Source of the DNA: Candidatus Dormiibacterota bacterium
Lineage (GTDB): Bacteria; Chloroflexota; Dormibacteria; Aeolococcales; Bog-877
NCBI GenBank assembly: GCA_030038765.1
Contig: JASHRA010000196.1
Span: 1 to 10,660, forward strand
DNA length: 10,660 bases
Reading direction: 5' to 3'
Part shown: in pieces, positions 1 through 6,267 of the stretch
Layout: every line of letters starts with the position of its first letter
How positions within the stretch are numbered: the stretch's first letter is position 1
Made by a program: the position numbers and the translations under genes
Notes under the pieces: generated by a model
What the model was told of the DNA's origin: nothing
Databases searched by the model: none
The model's input: only the letters and a program-made list of their open reading frames with translations

Positions 1-2324
1 CTCTGGATGGTGGTCCCGTCGACGTCGGCCAGGGGCGGGGCCACGATCAGCGTGACCCGGCCGCTGCCGAGCGCGGGGGCGGTGATGGTCTCGGTCCGGG
101 TCAGGGGCTGGTAGCTGAAGGTCAGGTCCTGGAGCTCGGTCGTGCCCGACCTCAGGGTGATCGACTGGGGGCCGACGCTGCTGGGCTCGAGGTCGGAGTT
201 GAAGCGGATCTGGACCACCGCGGCCCCGCTGGAGGTCTGGCCCAGGGTGGCGCTGAGCACCAGCGGGCCGTTGGGGACGGAGGTGAGCTGGCCCTGGCTC
301 AGGGCGCTGACCCGGTTGCCGTCCGGCTCGCTGACCACGGTCACCGTCTCCGCCAGGTAGGTCGGAGGCGAGCTGCTGGTGGCGTCCCGCACCAGCCGCA
401 GCTGGACCACGTAGGCGGAGCCGGGCCCGGGGGCGCTGGAGACGGCGTAGAAGCGGTCGAAGTGCCCGGGCAGGAGGGTCGACTGGCCCAGGCTGGCGCC
501 GGGCGCGAGCAGCGCCTGGATGGCCGCCGCCGCCCCCATCCCCGAGCTGACCTGGAGCTGGGCCAGCTGGCTGGCGGTGTTGAGGGCCTCCTGCTGGGCC
601 GCCGCCGCCCCGGTGGTGAGGGTGGGCCCGGTGAGCTGCAGGGTCTGTAGCTGGGACGGGGAGCCCGCCGAGCCGGAGCCGATCACGGTCAGCTGGTCGC
701 CCGAGGGCGACCAGACCGGGTCGGCGACGCTGGCGAAGTCACCGAGGGCGGCCGTGGCCTGGGACTGGACGTCGGCCAGCTCCAGCAGCGGGCCCGCCCC
801 GACCCCGGACTCGGTGTAGGCCAGGTAGCTGCCGCTGGGGTCGAAGCTGAGCCCGGCCAGGGCGCTGCCCGAGGGCGCCGCCAGCACCTGGCGGCTCCTG
901 AGCCCGGCGTCGGAGCTGACCTCGATGGTCTCGCCGCTGCCCCCGTCGGCCACGTAGGCCAGCTCGCCCGAGCCGGCCGACCAGGTGGGCAGGCCCACCA
1001 GCTCGCTGAGCGGCGCCTGGCCCCCGGAGGCGAGGTCGTACACGGTGGGGACCCCGCCTGGGTCCGAGTAGAGCTGGGCGGCCCCGGGGGAGAGCAGGAA
1101 GAACCCGTCCGAGGAGATCGAGAGCTGGGAGTCGACGGTGGTCACCTGGCCGTCCAGGCTGACCTGGCGCAGCTGGCCGGCGGCGCTGTAGAGGAGGTCG
1201 CCGTCGTCCAGCCAGCCCAGCCCGGGGTCGGTCTCGGCCGAGGCGGCGAGGGCCTGGGGCGAGCCGCCGCCGGCGGCGGCCGCCACCTCCAGGACCAGGT
1301 CGCCGTCCGCCCGCGGGCTCCACCAGGCGACCTCCTCGCGGTCCGGGGAGAGCACCGCGTCGAGGGCGTCGGAGGAGATCAGCACCGGCTCCGGCGTCAG
1401 CGCGTAGAGCCACTCGCCCTGCACCCCGCCGCTGCCGGAGGGGCTGGAGCTGGGGGTGGGGGTCGGAGTGGGCGTGGCGCTGGCCGAGGGGGAGGGGGAG
1501 ACGGAGGCGGAGGCGGTGGGCGAGGGGCTGGTCAGCGCCGCCCCACCGAGCTGGATCAGCGATCCCGAGGTCAGCACCAGCTCGCCCCCGACACCGCTCC
1601 CCACCGCGCTGCCGGGACCCGGCAGCTGGGGCCCCGGGGTGATCGACACCAGGGTCGGGGGCTGGGCCACCGGGGTGGCCGGCTGGGGGCTGGTGCCGAA
1701 GGGGATGACGATGGTCGACGCCGCCTTGGCGCCGCTCTCGGAGACGGCGTCCGGGCGGACGATGGTGACCACGTAGCCGACGTTGGCCTCGAGCTCGTCG
1801 CGGGGGGTGATGAGCAGCGTCCTGGGGTCGGGCCAGCTGGCCTGGTAGGCGACCGCCGGGGCGATCCTGATGCCGCGGTCCACGGCGGCCTCGTCCATGG
1901 GCTGGCTGAAGCTGAGCCGGATGGCGGTGGTGACCGGGAGCTGATGCTGGCCGGCGACCCCCGCCACCACCGTGACCGGCGCCGAGGCCCGGGGGACGAC
2001 CACCAGCGAGACCACCACCGCCGCCAGCATGGCCACGCCGAGGGTGCCCATGCCGGCCCCGAGGGCGAAGCCGAGGCGTCCGCGGGGCGCGCGCCGCCGG
2101 CTCTCCGCCTCGCGCACGAGGCTGGCCCGCAGCCGGCTCCTGAAGCGAGTGTCGGGGCCCGGGAGGGAGCTCGCCCGGAGCTGGCGCCGCAGCTCCTCGG
2201 CGAGCTCCCAGAGGCCCTGCTCGCGCGCCTCCGGGGAGCCCTGGAAGAGCTGCCAGAGCTCCGGGTCGGAGCCCTCGGGCGGCTCCCCGGAGGGGTCCTG
2301 CCGGCGCCACTGCAACCTATCCAT
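1..2324 (-). CDS. Putative membrane anti-sigma factor / sensor with Ig-like and TolB-like domains (3' end outside window)
   Basis: I read an uninterrupted minus-strand frame from ATG at 2324 to the left edge: 774 codons with no stop, so the C-terminus is missing. Residues 1-83 are charged and probably cytoplasmic, ending in a basic stretch (RRRAPRGR, 77-83 region). Residues 84-110 are a single hydrophobic helix (LGFALGAG...VVVSLVVV), which puts the rest outside. Residues 115-210 look like a Big_5/SbsA-type Ig-like domain (IRLSFSQPMDEAAV; LLITPRDELEANVGYVVTI). A Pro/Ser/Thr linker covers 262-300. Five TolB/WD40-like repeats follow at about 325, 369, 445, 491 and 535 (for example DPVWSPSGDQLTVIG). 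Residues 600-665 are unrecognised, and 698-774 look like a second Ig-like domain. I saw no cysteine, so there is no zinc-binding anti-sigma (ZAS) motif. The start overlaps the sigma gene stop by 8 bp, which suggests translational coupling. The anti-sigma role is inferred from context and topology; a sigma-linked surface protein without anti-sigma activity is possible. Confidence 0.72.
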   Translation of the reverse strand, partial: MDRLQWRRQDPSGEPPEGSDPELWQLFQGSPEAREQGLWELAEELRRQLRASSLPGPDTRFRSRLRASLVREAESRRRAPRGRLGFALGAGMGTLGVAMLAAVVVSLVVVPRASAPVTVVAGVAGQHQLPVTTAIRLSFSQPMDEAAVDRGIRIAPAVAYQASWPDPRTLLITPRDELEANVGYVVTIVRPDAVSESGAKAASTIVIPFGTSPQPATPVAQPPTLVSITPGPQLPGPGSAVGSGVGGELVLTSGSLIQLGGAALTSPSPTASASVSPSPSASATPTPTPTPSSSPSGSGGVQGEWLYALTPEPVLISSDALDAVLSPDREEVAWWSPRADGDLVLEVAAAAGGGSPQALAASAETDPGLGWLDDGDLLYSAAGQLRQVSLDGQVTTVDSQLSISSDGFFLLSPGAAQLYSDPGGVPTVYDLASGGQAPLSELVGLPTWSAGSGELAYVADGGSGETIEVSSDAGLRSRQVLAAPSGSALAGLSFDPSGSYLAYTESGVGAGPLLELADVQSQATAALGDFASVADPVWSPSGDQLTVIGSGSAGSPSQLQTLQLTGPTLTTGAAAAQQEALNTASQLAQLQVSSGMGAAAAIQALLAPGASLGQSTLLPGHFDRFYAVSSAPGPGSAYVVQLRLVRDATSSSPPTYLAETVTVVSEPDGNRVSALSQGQLTSVPNGPLVLSATLGQTSSGAAVVQIRFNSDLEPSSVGPQSITLRSGTTELQDLTFSYQPLTRTETITAPALGSGRVTLIVAPPLADVDGTTIQ
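1425..1541 (-). repeat. Low-complexity Pro/Ser/Thr linker coding region
   Basis: Residues 262-300 of the membrane protein are almost only Ser, Pro, Thr, Ala and Gly, with PSP and TPTPTP runs. On the plus strand this shows as repeated gtggggg/gcggaggcg-type units. Such linkers usually hold extracellular domains away from the membrane or cell wall and are common glycosylation sites. Here it separates the membrane-proximal Ig-like domain from the propeller-like repeats. Confidence 0.75.
1995..2075 (-). other. Single transmembrane segment of the putative anti-sigma factor
   Basis: Codons 84-110 encode 27 residues without a charged side chain, rich in Leu, Val, Ala and Gly. An Arg-rich stretch precedes them, and a Pro-Arg followed by polar sequence comes after. 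By the positive-inside rule the N-terminal ~83 residues are cytoplasmic, where they could bind the sigma factor, and the remaining ~660 residues are extracytoplasmic. Confidence 0.8.
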
Positions 2325-2904
2325 CCTCGGCCTCGCTGAGGGCCTGGTCCGGTTCCGGGCGGAGCTGGAGGCGGACCTGGGCGGTGCCGCGGAAGACGAG
2401 CAGCTTGACCGCCCCCTCGCTCTTGCCCATGATCCTTCCGATCTCGGCCAGGGAGAGGTCGGCGGAGTACTTGAGGCTCATCGCCACCCGCTGCTGCTCC
2501 GGGAGGGACTCGATCGCGGCCTGGATCCGCGCCAGGCCGAGCCGCTGGGCCACCTCCTCCTCGACCTCCGGCTCCCCCGAGACCAGCTCGGTGCGGTCCT
2601 CCAGGCTGGCCTCGCCCCGGCGCTGGGAGCGGTAGTGGTCGGTGATGGCGTTGACGGCGATCTGGTAGAGCCAGGAGGAGAAGGGATGGCCGCTGGGCCG
2701 GTAGCGGCCGATGGCGCGCAGCGCCTTGAAGAAGACGTCGCTGGTGATGTCCTCCGCGGTCGCCTGGCTGCGGACCCTGGCGGCCACGTAGCGGTAGATC
2801 TGGGGGAAGTAGTAGTCATAAAGCCTGCCGAAGCTCTCGGGGTCGTCCTTGGCCCGGCTGACGAGATCGGCCTCGCCCTGCAGCGGATCCCTCAGCTCAG
2901 CCAA
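2317..2904 (-). CDS. ECF-type RNA polymerase sigma factor (sigma-70 family)
   Basis: This gene encodes an alternative sigma factor that would direct RNA polymerase to a small regulon. From TTG at 2904 it is 195 aa, a usual ECF length. Region 2 spans about 25-96: FGRLYDYYFPQIYRYVAARV, then TAEDITSDVFFKAL (core binding), then SSWLYQIAVNAITDHYRSQR (-10 recognition). An acidic linker lies at 101-120. Region 4 spans about 126-180, with IESLPEQQRVAMSLKY and a helix-turn-helix LSLAEIGRIMGKSEGAVKLL for -35 contact. No extra C-terminal SnoaL-like domain is present. The start is uncertain: there is no in-frame ATG near region 2. TTG at 2904 has only a weak CAGG upstream; CTG at 2883 has GAGGG close upstream and would give MQGEADLVSRAKDDPE, also typical. 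The frame stays open far upstream, across the purB antisense strand, but that part looks non-coding. The stop overlaps the ATG of the membrane protein gene. Confidence 0.88.
   Translation of the reverse strand: MAELRDPLQGEADLVSRAKDDPESFGRLYDYYFPQIYRYVAARVRSQATAEDITSDVFFKALRAIGRYRPSGHPFSSWLYQIAVNAITDHYRSQRRGEASLEDRTELVSGEPEVEEEVAQRLGLARIQAAIESLPEQQRVAMSLKYSADLSLAEIGRIMGKSEGAVKLLVFRGTAQVRLQLRPEPDQALSEAEDG
2331..2334 (-). promoter_or_regulatory. Ribosome binding site for the membrane protein gene
   Basis: On the minus strand GAGG lies 6 nt upstream of ATG 2324, inside the last codons of the sigma gene. Together with the 8-bp stop/start overlap it supports this ATG and coupled translation of sigma factor and partner. 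Confidence 0.6.
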
Positions 2905-2963
2905 CCGCGGACCTGATCCCCAAACGCGGGAGCGTCCCGGCCGGTTACGACTTCCCCCGCCTG

Positions 2964-2981
2964 CCTCCGACCCACCTCCGA
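2964..2981 (+). repeat. Tandem CCTCCGA direct repeat, 11-bp period
   Basis: CCTCCGA occurs at 2964-2970 and again at 2975-2981, one helical turn apart, in the divergent regulatory region. The second copy continues as CCGAAC (2978-2983), the core of the Bacillus PurR box. I see no inverted partner GTTCGG at the usual spacing, so calling it a PurR site would be speculative. Confidence 0.35.
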
Positions 2982-3038
2982 ACCCTAACCTCGCCGGAGC
3001 GCCGCCGGCGTCGGGCCGGGAGCCTCGCCGGGCCCTCC

Positions 3039-3044
3039 TATACT
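3039..3044 (+). promoter_or_regulatory. Candidate -10 box of the pur operon promoter
   Basis: TATACT differs from the consensus TATAAT at one position and is one of very few AT-rich hexamers in this region. Transcription would start near 3051, giving a leader of about 50 nt before purB. The sequence 16-18 bp upstream does not resemble TTGACA, so the promoter would be weak or activator-dependent. Confidence 0.45.
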
Positions 3045-3099
3045 CAGGCCAGGTGACCACCGTCCCCTCCCCCTGGCGGCCCCGTCCCGGCCCTCCCTC

Positions 3100-4428
3100 A
3101 TGATCGACCGCTACGCTCCCCGCGAGCTCCGCGAGCTCTGGTCGGACCAGAACCGGCTCCGGCTCTGGCTCCAGGTCGAGCTGGCCGTCTGCGAGGCCCG
3201 GGCCGCGGCCGGCGAGATCTCGTCCGGGGAGCTCTCCCAGCTGCGGCGGGCGCCGGTGCCGAGCCTGGAGCGGGTGCACGAGCTGGAGGCGGAGCAGGGC
3301 CACGACCTGGCCGCCTTCGTCTCCGCGGTCCAGGAGGGCCTGGGGCCGGCGGGGCGCTTCCTCCACCTCGGCATGACCAGCCAGGACGTGGTCGACACCG
3401 CCCTCGCCCTGCAGCTGCGCGAGGCCACCCGCGCCATCGAGGTCGACCTGGGCCGTCTCCTCGGCCTGCTGGGCTCCCTCGCCAGCCAGCACCGGCGCAC
3501 CCCGATGGTGGGCCGGACCCACGGCATGCACGCCGAGCCGCTGACCTTCGGCTTCGTCATGGCCAACCACCTGGACGAGTTCCGGCGCGCCGCCCGCCGC
3601 CTCCGCCAGGCCGCCGCCGAGGTCGAGGTGGGCAAGCTCTCGGGGACGGTCGGGACCCATGCCACGCTGAGCCCGGAGATCGAGGAGCGGGCCCTGGAGC
3701 AGCTGGGGCTGGAGCCGGTCGCGGTCAGCACCCAGGTGGTGGCCCGGGACCGCCACGCCGCCTACCTCTGCGCCCTGGCCATCCTGGGCGCCGTCTCGGA
3801 GCGCCTGGCGGTCAACCTGCGCCAGCTCCAGCGCACCGAGGTGGGAGAGGTGCGGGAGCCCTTCGGCGAGCGCCAGAAGGGCTCCTCGGCCATGCCCCAC
3901 AAGCGCAACCCGGTGCGCCTGGAGCAGGTCAGCGGCCTGAGCCGGCTGCTCCGCGGCTGGGCCCTGGCGGGGCTGGAGGACGTCGCCCTCTGGAACGAGC
4001 GCGACATCTCCCACTCCTCGGTCGAGCGGGTCGCCCTGCCCGACGCCACCATGGTTACTGCGCACATGCTGCGCACATTGGCCCAGGTGCTGACCGGGCT
4101 GGAGGTCGACGCCGCCGCCATGCGCTCCAACCTGGAGCGCCGGGGGCAGCTGGCCCAGAGCCAGCGCCTGCTCCTGGCGCTGATCTCGGCCGGCATGCTG
4201 AGGGAGGAGGCCTACCGCCTGGTCCAGCGCCTGGCCCAGGCCGCCGACCGCCCCGGCGGCAGCTTCCGCCGCGAGGTGGAGGCCAGCCCCGAGGTGGCTG
4301 GGAGGCTGGGGCCGGAGCAGGTGGCCGCCTGCTTCGAGCTCGAGCCCTACCTGGCCCGCATCGAGTCCAGCTTCGACCGCCTGGGCCTGGCCGAGGCCCA
4401 GCCGGCCGGCGCCGGAGTCGAGCCCTGA
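3100..4428 (+). CDS. purB: Adenylosuccinate lyase
   Basis: PurB releases fumarate twice in purine synthesis: SAICAR to AICAR, and adenylosuccinate to AMP. The 442-aa protein is the usual length for the Bacillus-type enzyme and belongs to the fumarase/aspartase superfamily. The N-terminus MIDRYAPRELRELWSDQNRL is the standard one, which fixes ATG 3100. Visible active-site residues are His68 (EQGHDLAAF), His89 before GMTSQDVVDT (91-100), His141 in GRTHGMHAEP, and the flexible signature loop GSSAMPHKRNP (261-271) with catalytic Ser262, followed by Glu275. These positions match the B. subtilis numbering I recall. It is the first gene of the operon and its stop overlaps the inferred purC start by 4 bp. 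The bases before the ATG are C-rich with no Shine-Dalgarno motif, which is odd for an operon leader gene. Codons 317-327 form a local patch of rare codons (GTT, ACT, ACA, TTG). Confidence 0.97.
   Translation: MIDRYAPRELRELWSDQNRLRLWLQVELAVCEARAAAGEISSGELSQLRRAPVPSLERVHELEAEQGHDLAAFVSAVQEGLGPAGRFLHLGMTSQDVVDTALALQLREATRAIEVDLGRLLGLLGSLASQHRRTPMVGRTHGMHAEPLTFGFVMANHLDEFRRAARRLRQAAAEVEVGKLSGTVGTHATLSPEIEERALEQLGLEPVAVSTQVVARDRHAAYLCALAILGAVSERLAVNLRQLQRTEVGEVREPFGERQKGSSAMPHKRNPVRLEQVSGLSRLLRGWALAGLEDVALWNERDISHSSVERVALPDATMVTAHMLRTLAQVLTGLEVDAAAMRSNLERRGQLAQSQRLLLALISAGMLREEAYRLVQRLAQAADRPGGSFRREVEASPEVAGRLGPEQVAACFELEPYLARIESSFDRLGLAEAQPAGAGVEP
4059..4078 (+). repeat. Short direct repeat TGCGCACAT inside purB
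   Basis: TGCGCACAT appears at 4059-4067 and 4070-4078, 11 bp apart, in the most AT-rich part of purB. It encodes part of MVTAHMLRTLAQ in the helical domain. It is probably chance plus local codon choice. Confidence 0.5.
4414..4417 (+). promoter_or_regulatory. Ribosome binding site supporting a CTG start for purC
   Basis: GGAG lies 7 nt upstream of CTG 4425, within the last purB codons. With the CTGA stop/start overlap it makes CTG 4425 the best-supported purC start, 57 nt upstream of the first conventional candidate, GTG 4482. Confidence 0.5.
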
Positions 4429-5321
4429 GCGCCGCCGGCCCGCCCCTGCCGCCCGGGCTGGGCGAGGTCGAGCTGCCCGGGGTGGAGCTCTTCCGCCGGG
4501 GCAAGGTGCGGGACACCTTCGACTTCGGCGACCAGCTCCTGATGGTCTCCACCGACCGCGTCTCCGCCTACGACAGCGTGCTGCCCAGCCTCATCCCCGA
4601 CCGGGGCCGGGTGCTGACCCAGATGTCCCGCTACTGGTTCGGCAAGACCCGCGACCTGGTCCCCAACCACCTGCTGCGGGACCGTCCCGAGTTGATCCCG
4701 GAGGCGGAGCGGCGGCGGCTGCGGGACCGGACCATGCTGGTGGCGCGGGCCGAGCGCATCGACGTCGAGTGCGTGGTCCGGGGCCGCCTGGCCGGCAGCG
4801 GCTGGCAGGAGTACCGCCGCAGCGGCCGCCTGGCGGAGGAGCCGGTGCCCGCCGGGCTCGGCTTCGGCGACCCCCTGCCCGAGCCCCGCTTCACCCCGGC
4901 CACCAAGAACGACTGGGGCCACGACGAGAACATCAGCCGCGCCCAGCTGGCCCAGCTGATCGGGCCCGAGCTGGCGCGGCGGCTGGAGGAGATCAGCCTG
5001 CGCATCTTCCGCCTCGCCGAGGTCCACTGCCGCGAGTCCGGCTTCACCCTGGTGGACACCAAGTTCGAGTTCGGCCTCATCGGCGGCGGCCTGGCCCTCA
5101 TCGACGAGGTCCTGACCCCCGACTCGTCGCGCTTCTGGGAGCTCGGCGCCGACCCCGAGGAGGTGGCCCTGGGCTTCGACAAGCAGCTCGTCCGCGACTA
5201 CCTGGACCGGGTCGGCTGGAACCACGAGCCGCCCCCGCCCCCGCTCCCCGAGGAGCTGGTGCGGGAGGTCCGTCAGCGCTACCTGGAGGCCTGCCGCCGG
5301 ATATGCGGCATCGACTTGTAG
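4425..5321 (+). CDS. purC: Phosphoribosylaminoimidazole-succinocarboxamide (SAICAR) synthase
   Basis: PurC joins aspartate to CAIR with ATP to give SAICAR. It is of the yeast Ade1-like subtype: RGKVRDTF, STDRVSAYDSVLPSLIPDRG, IDVECVVRGRLAGSGWQEY, HDENISRAQ, LVDTKFEFGLIGG and LIDEVLTPDSSRFW are all visible in order. The start needs comment. The first ATG/GTG/TTG codon is GTG 4482, which places RGKVRD at residue 6 and drops the short N-terminal strand (VELPGVELF) that Ade1-type enzymes carry. CTG 4425 gives 298 aa, close to the family's usual 290-300, overlaps the purB stop as CTGA, and has GGAG 7 nt upstream, so I use it. CTG 4446 and 4458 are in-frame alternatives. The 3' end overlaps purS by 19 bp. 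The identity is certain; the start is an inference. Confidence 0.93.
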   Translation: MSAAGPPLPPGLGEVELPGVELFRRGKVRDTFDFGDQLLMVSTDRVSAYDSVLPSLIPDRGRVLTQMSRYWFGKTRDLVPNHLLRDRPELIPEAERRRLRDRTMLVARAERIDVECVVRGRLAGSGWQEYRRSGRLAEEPVPAGLGFGDPLPEPRFTPATKNDWGHDENISRAQLAQLIGPELARRLEEISLRIFRLAEVHCRESGFTLVDTKFEFGLIGGGLALIDEVLTPDSSRFWELGADPEEVALGFDKQLVRDYLDRVGWNHEPPPPPLPEELVREVRQRYLEACRRICGIDL

Positions 5322-5572
5322 CCGAGGTCGTGGTCCGGCTCAAGCCGGTCGTCAACGACCCCCAGGGACTGGTCGTCACGGAGGCGCTGCACGCCCTCGG
5401 CTACGACGAGGTCGAGGGCGTGCGGGTGGGCAAGTTCATCTCCCTGGAGCTGGGCGACGGGGACCCGGAGCGGGCCCGGGCGCGGGTCGAGGAGATGTGC
5501 CGCCGCCTGCTCTGCAACGGCGTCATCGAGGATTACCGCTTCCAGCTCTCCGAGGGCGGGGAAGCGAGTTGA
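5303..5572 (+). CDS. purS: Phosphoribosylformylglycinamidine synthase subunit PurS
   Basis: PurS is the small subunit that holds PurQ and PurL together in the three-part FGAM synthase and helps pass ammonia between them. The protein is 89 aa, near the usual 80-90. Family marks are VRLKPVVNDPQG (11-22), TEALHALGYDEVEGVRVGKF (26-45) and VIEDYRFQL near the C-terminus. The common NPVIEDY is NGVIEDY here. ATG 5303 lies inside the last codons of purC (19-bp overlap), with GGAGG at 5285-5289 rather far upstream, so translation is probably coupled. The stop TGA shares bases with the TTG start of purQ. Confidence 0.94.
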   Translation: MRHRLVAEVVVRLKPVVNDPQGLVVTEALHALGYDEVEGVRVGKFISLELGDGDPERARARVEEMCRRLLCNGVIEDYRFQLSEGGEAS

Positions 5573-6267
5573 CGACGCGCTTCGGCATCGCCGTCTTCCC
5601 CGGCACCTGGAGCGACCGCGACTGCGCCCACGCCGCCGAGCTGGCCGGGGGCGAGGCGGTCTTCCTCTGGCACGCCGAGCGCGACCTGAGGGGTGCCGAC
5701 GTGGTCGTGCTGCCGGGCGGCTTCGCCTACGGCGACTACCTGCGCACGGGCGCCATCGCCCGCTTCGCGCCGCTGATGGAGGCGGTCCGGGAGCGCGCCC
5801 GCGAGGGCGGCCCGGTGCTGGGCATCTGCAACGGCTTCCAGATCCTCTGCGAGGCGGGCCTGCTGCCAGGCGCGCTGCTGCGCAACCAGAGCCTGCAGTT
5901 CCGCTGCCAGCCGGTCTGGCTCCGCGTCGAGTCCTGCCGCACCCCCTTCCTGGCCGGCGGCGAGGTCGGGCAGGTGCTCCGCATGCCCATCTCCCACGGG
6001 GAGGGGCGCTACTACGTCGATGCCGGGACGCTGCGCCAGCTGGAGCAGGAGGGCCGGGTCGCGCTCCGCTACAGCGAGGCGGACGGCCGGCTCAGCCCCG
6101 ATGCCAACCCCAACGGCTCCCTCGGCGCCATCGCCGGCGTCAGCAACGCCGAGGGCAACGTGCTCGGCATGATGCCCCACCCGGAGCGCGCCTGCGAGCC
6201 CCTGCTGGGCTCCAGCGACGGCCTGCGCCTCTTCGCCTCCGCGCTCGCCGCGCTGAGCCCGCCTTGA
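5569..6267 (+). CDS. purQ: Phosphoribosylformylglycinamidine synthase subunit PurQ (glutamine amidotransferase)
   Basis: PurQ is the class I glutaminase of FGAM synthase: it hydrolyses glutamine and supplies ammonia to PurL. From TTG 5569 the protein is 232 aa, the normal length. FGIAVFPGTWSDRD opens the fold, followed by VVVLPGGFAYGDYLRTGAIA (oxyanion side), the nucleophile elbow LGICNGFQIL with Cys87, and MMPHPERA with the His204 and Glu206 pair of the catalytic triad. The TTG forms a TTGA overlap with the purS stop and has GGGGAAG just upstream, which decides this start. No ATG or GTG lies between it and the first conserved strand. Its own stop overlaps the purL start in the same way. Confidence 0.95.
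   Translation: MTTRFGIAVFPGTWSDRDCAHAAELAGGEAVFLWHAERDLRGADVVVLPGGFAYGDYLRTGAIARFAPLMEAVRERAREGGPVLGICNGFQILCEAGLLPGALLRNQSLQFRCQPVWLRVESCRTPFLAGGEVGQVLRMPISHGEGRYYVDAGTLRQLEQEGRVALRYSEADGRLSPDANPNGSLGAIAGVSNAEGNVLGMMPHPERACEPLLGSSDGLRLFASALAALSPP

Larger units (their letters stand above)
2905..3099. promoter_or_regulatory. Divergent intergenic region between sigma gene and purB
   Basis: About 195 bp separates the two units, and it must hold both promoters and any operators. Visible elements are a TATACT box facing purB, a tandem CCTCCGA repeat, a short palindrome CGGGA-GCG-TCCCG at 2927-2939 near the sigma gene start, and a pyrimidine-rich stretch just before purB. I found no convincing -35 for either strand and no pairing that resembles a purine riboswitch aptamer. 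On the minus strand a GGGGGAAGT motif near 2950-2960 is a weak candidate for an ECF -35 element. Confidence 0.55.

Noticed and set aside
739..2310. Long minus-strand open frame of 523 codons overlapping the membrane protein gene
   Set aside because: Its translation is dominated by Gly, Arg, Pro and Ala with no domain pattern. The neighbouring frame from ATG 2324 gives a membrane helix, Ig-like and TolB-like motifs, so this one is a GC-rich shadow.
2927..2939. Palindrome CGGGA-GCG-TCCCG upstream of the sigma gene as an operator
   Set aside because: A 5-bp stem of this composition is frequent by chance in such GC-rich DNA, and nothing else supports a binding site.
3045..3099. Possible purine riboswitch or attenuator in the purB leader
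   Set aside because: The leader is about 50 nt, pyrimidine-rich and shows no three-way junction or terminator hairpin followed by a T run.
2905..4065. Upstream extension of the sigma factor frame across the purB antisense strand
   Set aside because: The extra ~387 residues precede a complete ECF sigma factor, lack family motifs and lie opposite the well-conserved purB. Open antisense frames are expected at this GC content.
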